DNA of 64,000 bases from an uncultured Corynebacterium sp. (GTDB lineage Bacteria; Actinomycetota; Actinomycetes; Mycobacteriales; Mycobacteriaceae), in assembly GCF_946998835.1 (NCBI RefSeq), contig NZ_CAMQAZ010000013.1, positions 1-64,000 on the forward strand, in the 5' to 3' direction. Below, one piece after another: positions 25,639 through 33,858 of the stretch; position 1 is the first letter of the stretch, and the number at the start of each line of letters is the position of its first letter. The notes under the pieces are model-generated. The model was not told the origin of the DNA. It ran no database searches and was given only the letters and a program-made list of their open reading frames with translations. The position numbers and the translations under genes are program-made.

Positions 25639-26922
25639 GTGTCTGATAAAACCATCCGCGTGGCCGAATTGTTTGCCGGGGTAGGCGGCTTTCGCCTTGG
25701 ATTAGATGGCTACCATAATCAAAGCAACGGCATAGATCCACTACCGGCGGCAGGACCATTTGAGACTGTGTGGGCTAACCAGTGGGAACCACCAGGGACA
25801 CCAGCACGACAGTTTGCATGGCGCTGTTATGAAAACAGGTTCGGGGAAAATAGCTGTGTAAATGAGGACATCAACGTTGTCCTCGACAAGGCCGAAGCTG
25901 GAACATTTGAGATTCCCAAGGTCGACATGGTTGTGGGAGGCTTCCCGTGCCAGGATTACTCAGTTGCAAAACCGCTTTCTCAGGCTGGTGGAATCGAAGG
26001 CAAAAAAGGTGTTCTCTGGTGGGATATCTATCGGTTCCTTAAGCTGAAGAACCCCAAATATGTCTTGTTGGAAAACGTTGATCGGCTGCTGAAGAGCCCT
26101 GCTACTCAGCGGGGTCGTGATTTTGCAATTATGTTGTCATGCTTCGGGGACCTCGGCTACTCCGTCGAGTGGCGAGTGATTAATAGCGCTGAATATGGTT
26201 TTCCGCAGCGACGTAAGCGCGTCTACATTTATGCGGTCAAGAATCCCGGTACCTGGGACTTAGAACAGCGCGCTAAGGATGGCGTGATGGCAGCTGCTCT
26301 GCCGATTGAGGAACCTCTGCGCTTCACGGAAGTTGCAATCCCAGAAGATCCGTATGAAGCGACAAAGACATTCTCGCTGGGCGCAAAAAAGTCTCCGTTT
26401 GAAACCGGGGGTGTAATGCAGAACTTCAAGGCACTGACATTTTCCGTGGTCGAGTCCTATGATGGGCCTCGAAAAGTTCTTGGGGACATCCTCGTTGACG
26501 AATCTACTGTCCCAGATTCGTTCGTCATTCACGCGGATGAAGTTCACAAGTGGGAGTATCTAAAGGGCTCAAAGCGCGAAGAACGAGTCAACAAGAAGAC
26601 TGGCTTCACGTATTTATACAGTGAGGGAAGCATGTCTTTCCCTGATTCGACTGAAAAGCCCTCTCGGACCATTTTGACTGGTGAAGGCGGAAAATCAGCC
26701 TCCCGTTTCAAGCATGTGGTTAAGGTGGATGGAAGACTGCGCCGTCTAGTTCCAGATGAACTGGATGCATTGCAAGGGTTCCCTAAAGGATGGACGGACA
26801 CTGGAATGACCGACGGCCACCGTGCATTTTGTATGGGTAATGCGCTTGTAGTTGGAATTCCTCATTTGATTGGCAAAGAGTTGGCCCGGCGAATTGAAAG
26901 TGAAACCGGCAACTGTGACTAA
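25639..26922 (+). CDS. DNA (cytosine-5) methyltransferase, Sau3AI-type
   Basis: A 427-residue C5-methyltransferase with its motifs in order: FAGVGGFRLG (motif I, 12-21), GGFPCQDYSVA with catalytic Cys104 (IV), LLENVDRLLKSP (VI, from 143) and QRRKRVYIYAV (VIII, about 188). The target-recognition region lies at about 220-350, and GNALVVGIP (X) lies near the end. It protects host DNA against the upstream nuclease, most likely by methylating the C of GATC. The recognition site is inferred from the partner, not read from the sequence. The GTG start has GGAG upstream. No controller protein gene is present. Confidence 0.92.
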   Translation: MSDKTIRVAELFAGVGGFRLGLDGYHNQSNGIDPLPAAGPFETVWANQWEPPGTPARQFAWRCYENRFGENSCVNEDINVVLDKAEAGTFEIPKVDMVVGGFPCQDYSVAKPLSQAGGIEGKKGVLWWDIYRFLKLKNPKYVLLENVDRLLKSPATQRGRDFAIMLSCFGDLGYSVEWRVINSAEYGFPQRRKRVYIYAVKNPGTWDLEQRAKDGVMAAALPIEEPLRFTEVAIPEDPYEATKTFSLGAKKSPFETGGVMQNFKALTFSVVESYDGPRKVLGDILVDESTVPDSFVIHADEVHKWEYLKGSKREERVNKKTGFTYLYSEGSMSFPDSTEKPSRTILTGEGGKSASRFKHVVKVDGRLRRLVPDELDALQGFPKGWTDTGMTDGHRAFCMGNALVVGIPHLIGKELARRIESETGNCD

Positions 26923-26946
26923 AGGGTTTTAGAAAGGACCGTTACC

Positions 26947-28314
26947 TTGTCAGCTTCCCGTTCGCGCGACCTGCTTCGTCGTAAAGCAAAGTGCGAATCC
27001 CAGCCAGACATCACGTCGGAGGTGGGAAGTAAACCACAAGGTTCGGGTCCTCAGCCGAGTGAATTAGACCGAACTAAACAACCGATTCCGCGAGAGATCT
27101 GGATTCTGGTCAGCGCCGCGTTCATCATTGCGCTGGGTTTCGGTTTGATTGCTCCGATTCTTCCGCAGTACGCGCGCAGCTTTGATGTGGGCGTGTTCGC
27201 GGCCAGCTTCGTGGTCAGTTCGTTCTCCATCTTCCGGCTGATTTTCGCGCCGGCGTCGGGCTCCCTGGTGGAAAAGCTCGGATACCGGCGCACGTACCTA
27301 ACCGGCATCAGCATCGTCGCAATCTCGACTTTGCTCGTCGGTGTCGCGCAGACATATTGGCAACTGTTGGCGTTTCGTGCGCTCGGTGGAATCGGCTCGA
27401 CGATGTTCACGGTTTCGGCAATGGGCTTGATTGTGCGGATTTCACCGCCGGAGATTCGCGGAAAAAGCTCGGCCGCTTATGGCACAGCCTTCCTGCTGGG
27501 CAATGTCTTTGGCCCCATCATTGGTGCTGCGATGGGTGCCTGGGGCATGCGGGTGCCGTTTTTCATTTACGGTGGTGCGCTGATTGTGGCAACGATTGTG
27601 GTTGGCACGTCGCTAAGCGCTGAGCATCTGCGCCACGTTGTGCCGAAACGCACGACTCCGGTACTGACGTTCTCCGAGGCAATCCGCGACTCGGCCTACC
27701 GAAGCGCACTTGTCGGAGCTTTCGCTAACGGCTGGTCAAACTTCGGTGTGCGCGTCGCAATCGTTCCGCTCTTCGCAGCGGCAACGTTCTCCCACGTTGG
27801 CGCCCCTGAACCGGGCAGCGACGGGGCAGTGGCCGCCACCGCAACAGCTGGTTTCGCGCTGACGGCCTTCGCGCTCGGCAACGTCACGGCACTGCAGTTT
27901 TCCGGCCGTCTCTCCGACCGTATTGGCCGTCGCCCGCTGCTCATCACTGGCCTATTCATCAACGGCGTCTTCACCGGCGCAATCGGATTCAGCAGCGGCG
28001 CCATTCCACTGCTGATTCTCTCAGTCTTCGCGGGCTTCGGAGCTGGCATGATTAACCCGTCGCAGCAGGCCGTGCTTGCCGACGTCATCGGCGCCAACCG
28101 TCAAGGCGGTAAGGTGCTCGCCAATTTCCAGATGGCTCAGGACTTCGGAGCTATCTCGGGCCCGCTGATTGTCGGTGCAATTGTGGATGCCGCCGGTTTC
28201 AAGGCAGGCTTCCTGGTTTGTGGTGTGATTTCGCTGGTCGCAATGGTGGGCTGGATCTTTGGCCGTGAGACGCTGCCAGCTCACTCCTCAAACCGTGAGG
28301 TCAAACAAAGCTAA
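26947..28314 (+). CDS. MFS drug-efflux transporter (DHA1-like)
   Basis: A protein of 455 residues with a polar N-terminus of about 50 residues and about 12 membrane helices. Motif A appears after helix 2 (GSLVEKLGYRRTYL) and again in the second half (GRLSDRIGRRPLL), and a motif-C-like GNVFGPIIGAAMG lies near helix 5. These mark a proton-driven exporter of the DHA1 type; the substrate cannot be told. The TTG start has AAAGGA eight bases upstream. Codon use returns to the GC-rich host pattern here, so the restriction-modification insert seems to end between 26922 and 26947. It converges on the next gene with only 11 bp between. Confidence 0.85.
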   Translation: MSASRSRDLLRRKAKCESQPDITSEVGSKPQGSGPQPSELDRTKQPIPREIWILVSAAFIIALGFGLIAPILPQYARSFDVGVFAASFVVSSFSIFRLIFAPASGSLVEKLGYRRTYLTGISIVAISTLLVGVAQTYWQLLAFRALGGIGSTMFTVSAMGLIVRISPPEIRGKSSAAYGTAFLLGNVFGPIIGAAMGAWGMRVPFFIYGGALIVATIVVGTSLSAEHLRHVVPKRTTPVLTFSEAIRDSAYRSALVGAFANGWSNFGVRVAIVPLFAAATFSHVGAPEPGSDGAVAATATAGFALTAFALGNVTALQFSGRLSDRIGRRPLLITGLFINGVFTGAIGFSSGAIPLLILSVFAGFGAGMINPSQQAVLADVIGANRQGGKVLANFQMAQDFGAISGPLIVGAIVDAAGFKAGFLVCGVISLVAMVGWIFGRETLPAHSSNREVKQS

Positions 28315-28325
28315 GCGAAAGTTGC

Positions 28326-29390
28326 TTAAATCGAGGCGGTTTCCTCAACTGCCTTGCCTTCATCCAGCTTGCGGCAGATAGCCACATAAATAGCGCCAGT
28401 GATGTTGTGCACGACAGCGGCCACCGCACCCGGAAGCGCTGCCTCTGGAGAAAAGAACTTCGCCGCCATACCGGAGGACAGGCCCGCAGACTGCGTACCG
28501 ACTTCCACGGCCACCGTGCGCTTGCCAGCAGTCGGCATACCCACCAGCTGACCGGCGAAGAATCCGAGCACATAACCCAGAATGTTGTGAATAATCACGG
28601 CCACAAACACAATCAGGCCAATGTGCGTCAGGCTCTCCGCATTCTTAGCCACGGCACCGAAAACTACGCCACCGATACCGAGGATGGAAATCCACGGCAG
28701 AATCGGCAAAATCTTATTAATAAACGAGTCGGCCACAAAGCGAATAACAAGGCCGCCGATCACAGGCAGAAGGACTGTCTGGCAGAGGCTCCATGCCATT
28801 CCAAGGCCGTCGACCTCCGTGTGCGCGTCGGCAAGCACGAGCATGAGAAACGGCGTCATAATCGGCGAGACCAGCGTCGACACGCTAGTCATGGCGACAG
28901 ACAGTGCGACGTCGCCGCGCGCTAGATAGGCGATGACATTTGACGAGGTGCCGCCGGGAACGGAACCGAGCATCAGCAGGCCGACGGCGAGCGCCGGGTT
29001 GAGTCCGAGTGCTTTCGCCACGGCGATTGCCAGCAGCGGCATGATGACAAACTGTGCGATCACGCCAAACAGAATCGCCAGTGGGCGCTTAGCGACCTGC
29101 TTGAAATCCGGGATGGTCAAGGTGAGGCCCATCGCGAACATGATGATCATCAGAAAGTACGTGATGTAATCCGTCAGCGGCGTAAATGGGGCGGGGAAGA
29201 AGAATGCTAGCGCCGAACCCGCCAAGATAAAGCCCGGAAAACCGAGAACCTCAATCATTGCCGAGAGCTTCGACAGCTCGTCATTATTCTGCCCGTCATT
29301 CGCAGAAATCTCCTCGGGAGAATGTGGTTTTAGCGGGGACTGCAGGGGCGAAGACGGCTGCGGTTCTGGTGGGTTGTTATTACTGGACAT
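28326..29390 (-). CDS. bile acid:sodium symporter family (BASS) transporter
   Basis: A protein of 354 residues. A hydrophilic, Pro/Ser-rich N-terminus of about 45 residues is followed by nine or ten membrane helices. Two family signatures are clear: GSVPGGTSSNVIAYLARGDV and VAVEVGTQSAGLSSGMA, the crossing helices that form the sodium and substrate sites. Bacterial members carry bile acids, pantothenate or other organic anions with Na+. The substrate is unknown here. The ATG at 29388-29390 is the only good start in range. The long polar N-terminus is unusual for the family. Confidence 0.85.
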   Translation of the reverse strand: MSSNNNPPEPQPSSPLQSPLKPHSPEEISANDGQNNDELSKLSAMIEVLGFPGFILAGSALAFFFPAPFTPLTDYITYFLMIIMFAMGLTLTIPDFKQVAKRPLAILFGVIAQFVIMPLLAIAVAKALGLNPALAVGLLMLGSVPGGTSSNVIAYLARGDVALSVAMTSVSTLVSPIMTPFLMLVLADAHTEVDGLGMAWSLCQTVLLPVIGGLVIRFVADSFINKILPILPWISILGIGGVVFGAVAKNAESLTHIGLIVFVAVIIHNILGYVLGFFAGQLVGMPTAGKRTVAVEVGTQSAGLSSGMAAKFFSPEAALPGAVAAVVHNITGAIYVAICRKLDEGKAVEETASI

Positions 29391-29938
29391 TTTCTAGCGA
29401 CCTTGGACTTATACGTTGCGTAATTGCAAAAATCCGCCAAATGGTGGGTGTTCCAAGGCGGAAAATAGGTGATATGTGTACAAACGTGTAAGGGAAATGT
29501 TAACTACCTCACCCCATACAATTGCAAAATAGATACCCCGAAGTGGGTGCGATTCGGTTGCTTGACGATGGCCCCAGTATTGTGACCTTGCTGACGGTAA
29601 ATGGTTTTTTGACCGACGCTGGCGTAACCTGGACAGTCGGTGTGAAATCCTGACGACAATGTCGCAGAGAATCTGGCAGCGGTAAAAATTCGCTGGTGAA
29701 ACGCTTGAAAGTGCATAGCGCATGATGGGCGCCCCTCCTTAGTAGTAAAAGCTGAAATGGGTTTTGGGGTGCGAATTTTCGAAGTATGTGCAAGAGAAGC
29801 GATGTCATCGCAATTCCGACGTGAGAGCACTGAAAACAAGAACGTAAATTGGGCGGGTCATGTATGTGCGACCCAACTGTGAGTAATTAACTGTTGAATA
29901 TTGAGTGTGCGGGCGAGAAGGCCCAGGAAGAGCCCCAA
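29391..29938 (+). other. gene-free region upstream of deaD, probable long leader
   Basis: About 550 bp without a convincing gene. The short open frames on the minus strand lack family features. A hairpin candidate, GGGTC and GACCC around ATGTATGTGC, lies at about 29856-29875, just before the helicase start. Cold-shock DEAD-box helicase genes often have long leaders, and that is the most likely use. The BASS gene promoter must lie at the left end. Confidence 0.5.
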
Positions 29939-31984
29939 ATGGCTAATAATGAAATGAATGGCAGCGTCGAGGAAAACCGCGAGGATCAGCGCGAAAACCA
30001 GCGCGAAGACGCAATTGTGAAGGTCGAGAAGAACAAAGCCGACAACGACGAAGATACTGTCGGCTTCGATGAGCTTGAGCTGCCGGATGACATTGTCAAT
30101 GCAGTTCGCAAGGTTGGGTTTGAGACTCCGTCCCCAATTCAGGCTGCAACTATCCCGACTCTGATGAGTGGCCGCGACGTTGTCGGCCTGGCTCAGACCG
30201 GTACCGGCAAGACCGCTGCGTTTGCGCTGCCGATTCTGGCTCGCATTGATCGCTCCGTCCGTGCGCCGCAGGCGCTGGTGCTCGCTCCGACTCGTGAGCT
30301 GGCGCTGCAGGTTGCGGACTCCTTCCAGTCTTTCGCTGATCACCTGGGCAAGATTCAGGTTTTGCCAATCTACGGTGGTCAGTCCTACGGAGTACAGCTG
30401 TCGGGTCTGCGCCGAGGCGCGCAGATTATCGTCGGCACGCCTGGTCGTGTTATCGACCACTTGGAGAAGGGCTCGCTGGACATCTCCGATCTGCGCTTCC
30501 TGGTGCTGGACGAAGCCGACGAGATGCTGCAGATGGGCTTCCAGGAGGATGTCGAGCGCATTCTTGCCGACACCCCGGATGACAAGCAGGTTGCGCTGTT
30601 CTCGGCCACCATGCCGGCTGCGATTCGTCGCCTGTCTAAGCAGTACCTGACGGAGCCGGAAGAGATTACCGTCAAGTCGCAGACTCGCACGGCGGACAAC
30701 ATTCGCCAGCGCTTCCTGATGGTCAGCCACCGCAACAAGCTGGACGCGCTGACTCGCATCCTCGAGGTCGAGGAATTCGAAGCGATGATCATGTTCGTGC
30801 GCACCAAGCATGAGACTGAGGAGCTCGCCGAGAAACTGCGTGCCCGTGGTTTCTCCGCTGCCGCAATCAACGGCGACATCCCGCAGACCCTGCGTGAGCG
30901 CACGATTGACCAGCTCAAGGACGGTCGTCTGGACATCCTGGTGGCAACGGACGTGGCTGCTCGTGGCCTGGATGTCGACCGCATTTCCCACGTGGTCAAC
31001 TACGACATTCCGCACGACACCGAGTCCTACGTCCACCGCATCGGTCGTACCGGTCGTGCAGGTCGTTCCGGTGAGGCGCTGCTCTTTGTCACCCCGCGCG
31101 AGGGACGTCTGCTGCGCTCGATCGAGCGTGCGACCAAGTCCCAGCTGCACGAGATGAAGTTGCCGACCGTCGATGAGGTCAACGACTCCCGTAAGCAGAA
31201 GTTCGCCGATGACCTGACTGAGGCTCTTGCCGATTCGCAGGTTCCGGTCTTCCGCGAGCTCATCGAGGAGTACGCAGAAGAGCACGACACTCCGCTGGTC
31301 GATATTGCTGCTGCGATTGCTGCACAGGCACAGTCGGGCGACTTCCTGATGAAGGAGCCGCCGCGCGGCCGTCGTAATGATCGCGACCGTGATCGTTTCG
31401 ACCGCGACCGCAACCGTGGCCGCGATGGTCGCTCCCGTGGTGAGCGCGGTCAGGGCAAGCGCGCTGACCTGGTCGACTTCGACCGCGAGGGCACCGCAAC
31501 CTACCGCATCAGCGTCGGTCGTCGCCAGCATGTCCGCCCGGGTGCCATCGTCGGCGCAATCGCCAACGAGGGCGGCCTGTCCTCCAAGGACTTCGGCCAC
31601 ATCGACATCCGCGGCGATCACACTCTGGTCGAACTGCCGGCCAACCTTCCGCAGGAGGTCATCGACAATCTCTCCGACACCCGCATCTCCGGCCAGCTCA
31701 TTGGGCTGACGCTTGACGACGGCACCTCGGTCGACGACAGCGATGACTACCGCGGTGGCCGTGGTGGATACCGTGGCGATCGTCGTGGTGGTGGCCGTGG
31801 TCGCGGAGGTTACCGTGGTGGCCGTGGCCGTGGCGACCGTGGTGATCGTCGTAGTGGCGGACGTGGCCGTGGTGGCTACCGTGGCAACTTCGATGACGGT
31901 GACGATTTCGGTGGCCGTGGCCGTGGTGGCTACCGTGGTGACCGTGATGACCGCCGCGGTGGTTACCGTGGCGGACGCCGCTAA
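29939..31984 (+). CDS. deaD: DEAD-box RNA helicase DeaD/CsdA with RGG-type tail
   Basis: A protein of 681 residues. An acidic N-terminus of about 50 residues precedes the two RecA-like domains: AQTGTGKT (about 87), DEADEML (about 190), SATMP, and HRIGRTGRAGRSG. A DbpA-type RNA-binding domain follows (about 517-597, TATYRISVGRRQHVRPG). The last 80 residues consist of Gly-Arg-Gly-Tyr repeats, an RGG-like disordered RNA-binding tail. It unwinds RNA in ribosome assembly and mRNA decay, especially in the cold. The ATG at 29939 is chosen for the AGGAAG upstream; a TTG at 29894 has no such site. The nucleotide repeats in the tail could slip and change tail length. Confidence 0.93.
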   Translation: MANNEMNGSVEENREDQRENQREDAIVKVEKNKADNDEDTVGFDELELPDDIVNAVRKVGFETPSPIQAATIPTLMSGRDVVGLAQTGTGKTAAFALPILARIDRSVRAPQALVLAPTRELALQVADSFQSFADHLGKIQVLPIYGGQSYGVQLSGLRRGAQIIVGTPGRVIDHLEKGSLDISDLRFLVLDEADEMLQMGFQEDVERILADTPDDKQVALFSATMPAAIRRLSKQYLTEPEEITVKSQTRTADNIRQRFLMVSHRNKLDALTRILEVEEFEAMIMFVRTKHETEELAEKLRARGFSAAAINGDIPQTLRERTIDQLKDGRLDILVATDVAARGLDVDRISHVVNYDIPHDTESYVHRIGRTGRAGRSGEALLFVTPREGRLLRSIERATKSQLHEMKLPTVDEVNDSRKQKFADDLTEALADSQVPVFRELIEEYAEEHDTPLVDIAAAIAAQAQSGDFLMKEPPRGRRNDRDRDRFDRDRNRGRDGRSRGERGQGKRADLVDFDREGTATYRISVGRRQHVRPGAIVGAIANEGGLSSKDFGHIDIRGDHTLVELPANLPQEVIDNLSDTRISGQLIGLTLDDGTSVDDSDDYRGGRGGYRGDRRGGGRGRGGYRGGRGRGDRGDRRSGGRGRGGYRGNFDDGDDFGGRGRGGYRGDRDDRRGGYRGGRR

Positions 31985-32074
31985 ACCTGCTAGGTGAGTG
32001 AGGTGGTCGTCGTCAGGCGACTACCGATTACCGCCCTTGGCGCGAACCTAAACACAGACCTCAATACAAAACTG

Positions 32075-32390
32075 GGGTTAATAGACAAAAGTGTGTCTGA
32101 TTCTCAAGATGGTGCCTGGTCAGACCCTATAAATTGGGCTGCACATGTGAATACACATGTAAATACACACGTGAATACGGGCTGCAAATGTGAAACTGTG
32201 TGAGTTTATAGCACTTTCAGGCAATTTTTCTGGCCATTTTTGCTATAAGCGGGGTCAGTAATTCGCATTGGCCCACCGGCGCCAGCCATAAACGCGGTCA
32301 CTAACTTGCCTTGGGCCTAAGTAGGTCTAAGTAGCAAATGGTGCCCACCCGGCGACACGTCGGGCTGACATACTTTTTGCTACTCAACCC
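32075..32390 (+). repeat. dispersed intergenic repeat, copy C, with terminal inverted repeats
   Basis: This is the longest copy. It starts with GGGTTAATAGACAAAAGTGT and ends with a TACTTTTTGCTACTCAACCC stretch that is its imperfect reverse complement, so the element has MITE-like inverted ends. Inside are the same modules as copies A and B, but with one extra 12-bp AC(A/G)TGTGAATAC-like unit in tandem, so unit number varies. Position 32200-32260 can pair TTATAGCA with TGCTATAA. It lies between the convergent deaD and 32519 genes and encodes no protein. Confidence 0.85.
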
Positions 32391-32391
32391 A

Positions 32392-32464
32392 AAAACTGCC
32401 GGTGCGCATGTACTTCCAAACCCGATTAGTCGGGCCGAAACGTACAGGCGCACCGGCAGTTTTA
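32392..32464. terminator. very long bidirectional hairpin
   Basis: The arms 32392-32413 and 32443-32464 pair over 22 bp with one mismatch (ACTGCCGGTGCGC core). The loop holds a second small hairpin, CCCGA with TCGGG. The outer ends are AAAA and TTTT, so it can terminate transcription from both sides. It follows repeat copy C by one base and ends 55 bp from the 32519 gene. Confidence 0.8.
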
Positions 32465-32518
32465 CTATGTCCGAGGCAGAGCGCTGAGGCGCAAGTCCTA
32501 AGCGCTAGCGCTCAATTC

Positions 32519-33019
32519 TTAGATGAAGAACATCAGGATGCCGGCGACAACCCACAGCAGGGAGAAGATGCCGGAGAACATGGCCAGCTGGCCCTTCTGC
32601 TTGTCCCAGTCCAGCTCCTCGGCCTTCTTGCGGCGCTCGATGAACTCCGGATCGTTTGCATCCTCATCTTCGTCAGCGATGCCGAGACCGGCCATCATCA
32701 GACGCTGGCGCGGGATGACCAGGAAGAACAGCAGCGCCCAGGCGATGATTGCCAGCAGAATTGCTGCGTGCATTGCGCCGGACTTCATGTAGGTGGACAC
32801 ATCGGTGAACATGACACCGAAGCCGAGCAGTGGCACGAGCAGCGACCACATGCCGTAGGTGCGCGAAATGGCGTGCATGGTGCGAGCGGCGCCGACCGTT
32901 CCAGCCTCTCCGCCGCGGGCTGCAAGCGCGAGCTTCGGGAACATCGAAATTGCGACAGTCACCGGCCCCAGCAGCAGAATTGCCGCCAGGACGTGAACCA
33001 TAAGAACTACGTTTTGCAC
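32519..33019 (-). CDS. DUF2269-like integral membrane protein
   Basis: A protein of 166 residues with four membrane helices (about 5-28, 55-72, 80-102 and 142-165). The spacing and a His in the first helix (LMVHVLAAILLLGPVTVAI) recall the DUF2269 family of small membrane proteins. A charged loop (DEDEDANDPEFIERRKK) separates helices three and four. The function is not known. The GTG start has AAAGG seven bases upstream. The strong hairpin at 32392-32464 is its terminator. Confidence 0.75.
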   Translation of the reverse strand: MQNVVLMVHVLAAILLLGPVTVAISMFPKLALAARGGEAGTVGAARTMHAISRTYGMWSLLVPLLGFGVMFTDVSTYMKSGAMHAAILLAIIAWALLFFLVIPRQRLMMAGLGIADEDEDANDPEFIERRKKAEELDWDKQKGQLAMFSGIFSLLWVVAGILMFFI

Positions 33020-33131
33020 GTATTACCTTTCCACGACTGAAAAATGTAGGCCTCGCGTTTAAGCGAGGAATGGCCTGAAAATTTTCCTTGTTAAGACCAG
33101 TCCCTAACTTAACGTGCTCGCACTATTTTCT

Positions 33132-33761
33132 CTATTTCGCACCTTTTCCAGTGCGGATTCCACACGCCGTGGCCATCGCCTTCCAATCTGCCGAGGACAC
33201 GGGCAGATTCCATTTAATGGCCACGGTCAAATACCGATGTGAATAGTCACACGCTTCCGCATCCTCGGGAAGCCATTCCGCCGGACTGGCATCGCCCTTA
33301 TCCCGGTTGACCGCACTCCGCGTGGGCACGAGGTTGGTCTCCATATCGTTGCCGAATTCCCGACGCCGCTTAGTATCCCAGGCATAGGCTCCGAAATCCC
33401 ACGCCGCCGCCAGTGGATAAATGTGGTCAATATCGACCTCATGCGCACCCACCGGATCACCCGTGTAAGGGTCGGGGATCTCGCGCGGGGAGCCGTCGTC
33501 AAGCGAACATGCAGAACCCCCGAACCACGCCGCCAGCACCTTGTGGCGCGTATTGCAGTCAGCAGAACCGTCCCACACTGAGAAGCGCTCGCGCTTGTAG
33601 CCGGTGACGGTAGGGCGGTCGGCTACGACGCGCACGGCACGCAATTGCTTGACGACGGCCTCCGCGCCCGGCCCAGCGGGGGAGGGTGGAACGAAAAGTC
33701 GCGTGACGGCAAAAGATGAGAGGAAGAGGGCGGCGAGGGTGGCAAATAAAAAAGGGCGCAT
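33132..33761 (-). CDS. secreted HNH-type nuclease (DUF1524/GmrSD C-terminal-like)
   Basis: A protein of 209 residues. It has an N-terminal hydrophobic signal sequence (residues 4-24) that may stay as an anchor. The nuclease part shows the His-Asn-His arrangement of the family: EVDIDHIYPLAAAWDFGA, then NLVPTRSAVNRDKGDASPAEW. Two cysteines (NCNTRH context and SACSLDD) and two later ones suggest disulfides outside the cell. Related secreted nucleases are frequent in actinobacteria and may supply nucleotides from external DNA. The ATG at 33759-33761 has a poor ribosome site and the transcript could be leaderless. Confidence 0.85.
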   Translation of the reverse strand: MRPFLFATLAALFLSSFAVTRLFVPPSPAGPGAEAVVKQLRAVRVVADRPTVTGYKRERFSVWDGSADCNTRHKVLAAWFGGSACSLDDGSPREIPDPYTGDPVGAHEVDIDHIYPLAAAWDFGAYAWDTKRRREFGNDMETNLVPTRSAVNRDKGDASPAEWLPEDAEACDYSHRYLTVAIKWNLPVSSADWKAMATACGIRTGKGAK

Positions 33762-33858
33762 ACCTAATTGGGCGCGAAAAATACTTTTTCGGTTCCCTTT
33801 GAGGTATGCGCCGGGGCTAGCCTGCGGGGCTAGCGGAGGCGGAGCCTAGACCAAAGTC

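Noticed and set aside
29858..31621. Long minus-strand frame opposite deaD
   Set aside because: deaD has all helicase motifs in order; the antisense frame shows no domain.
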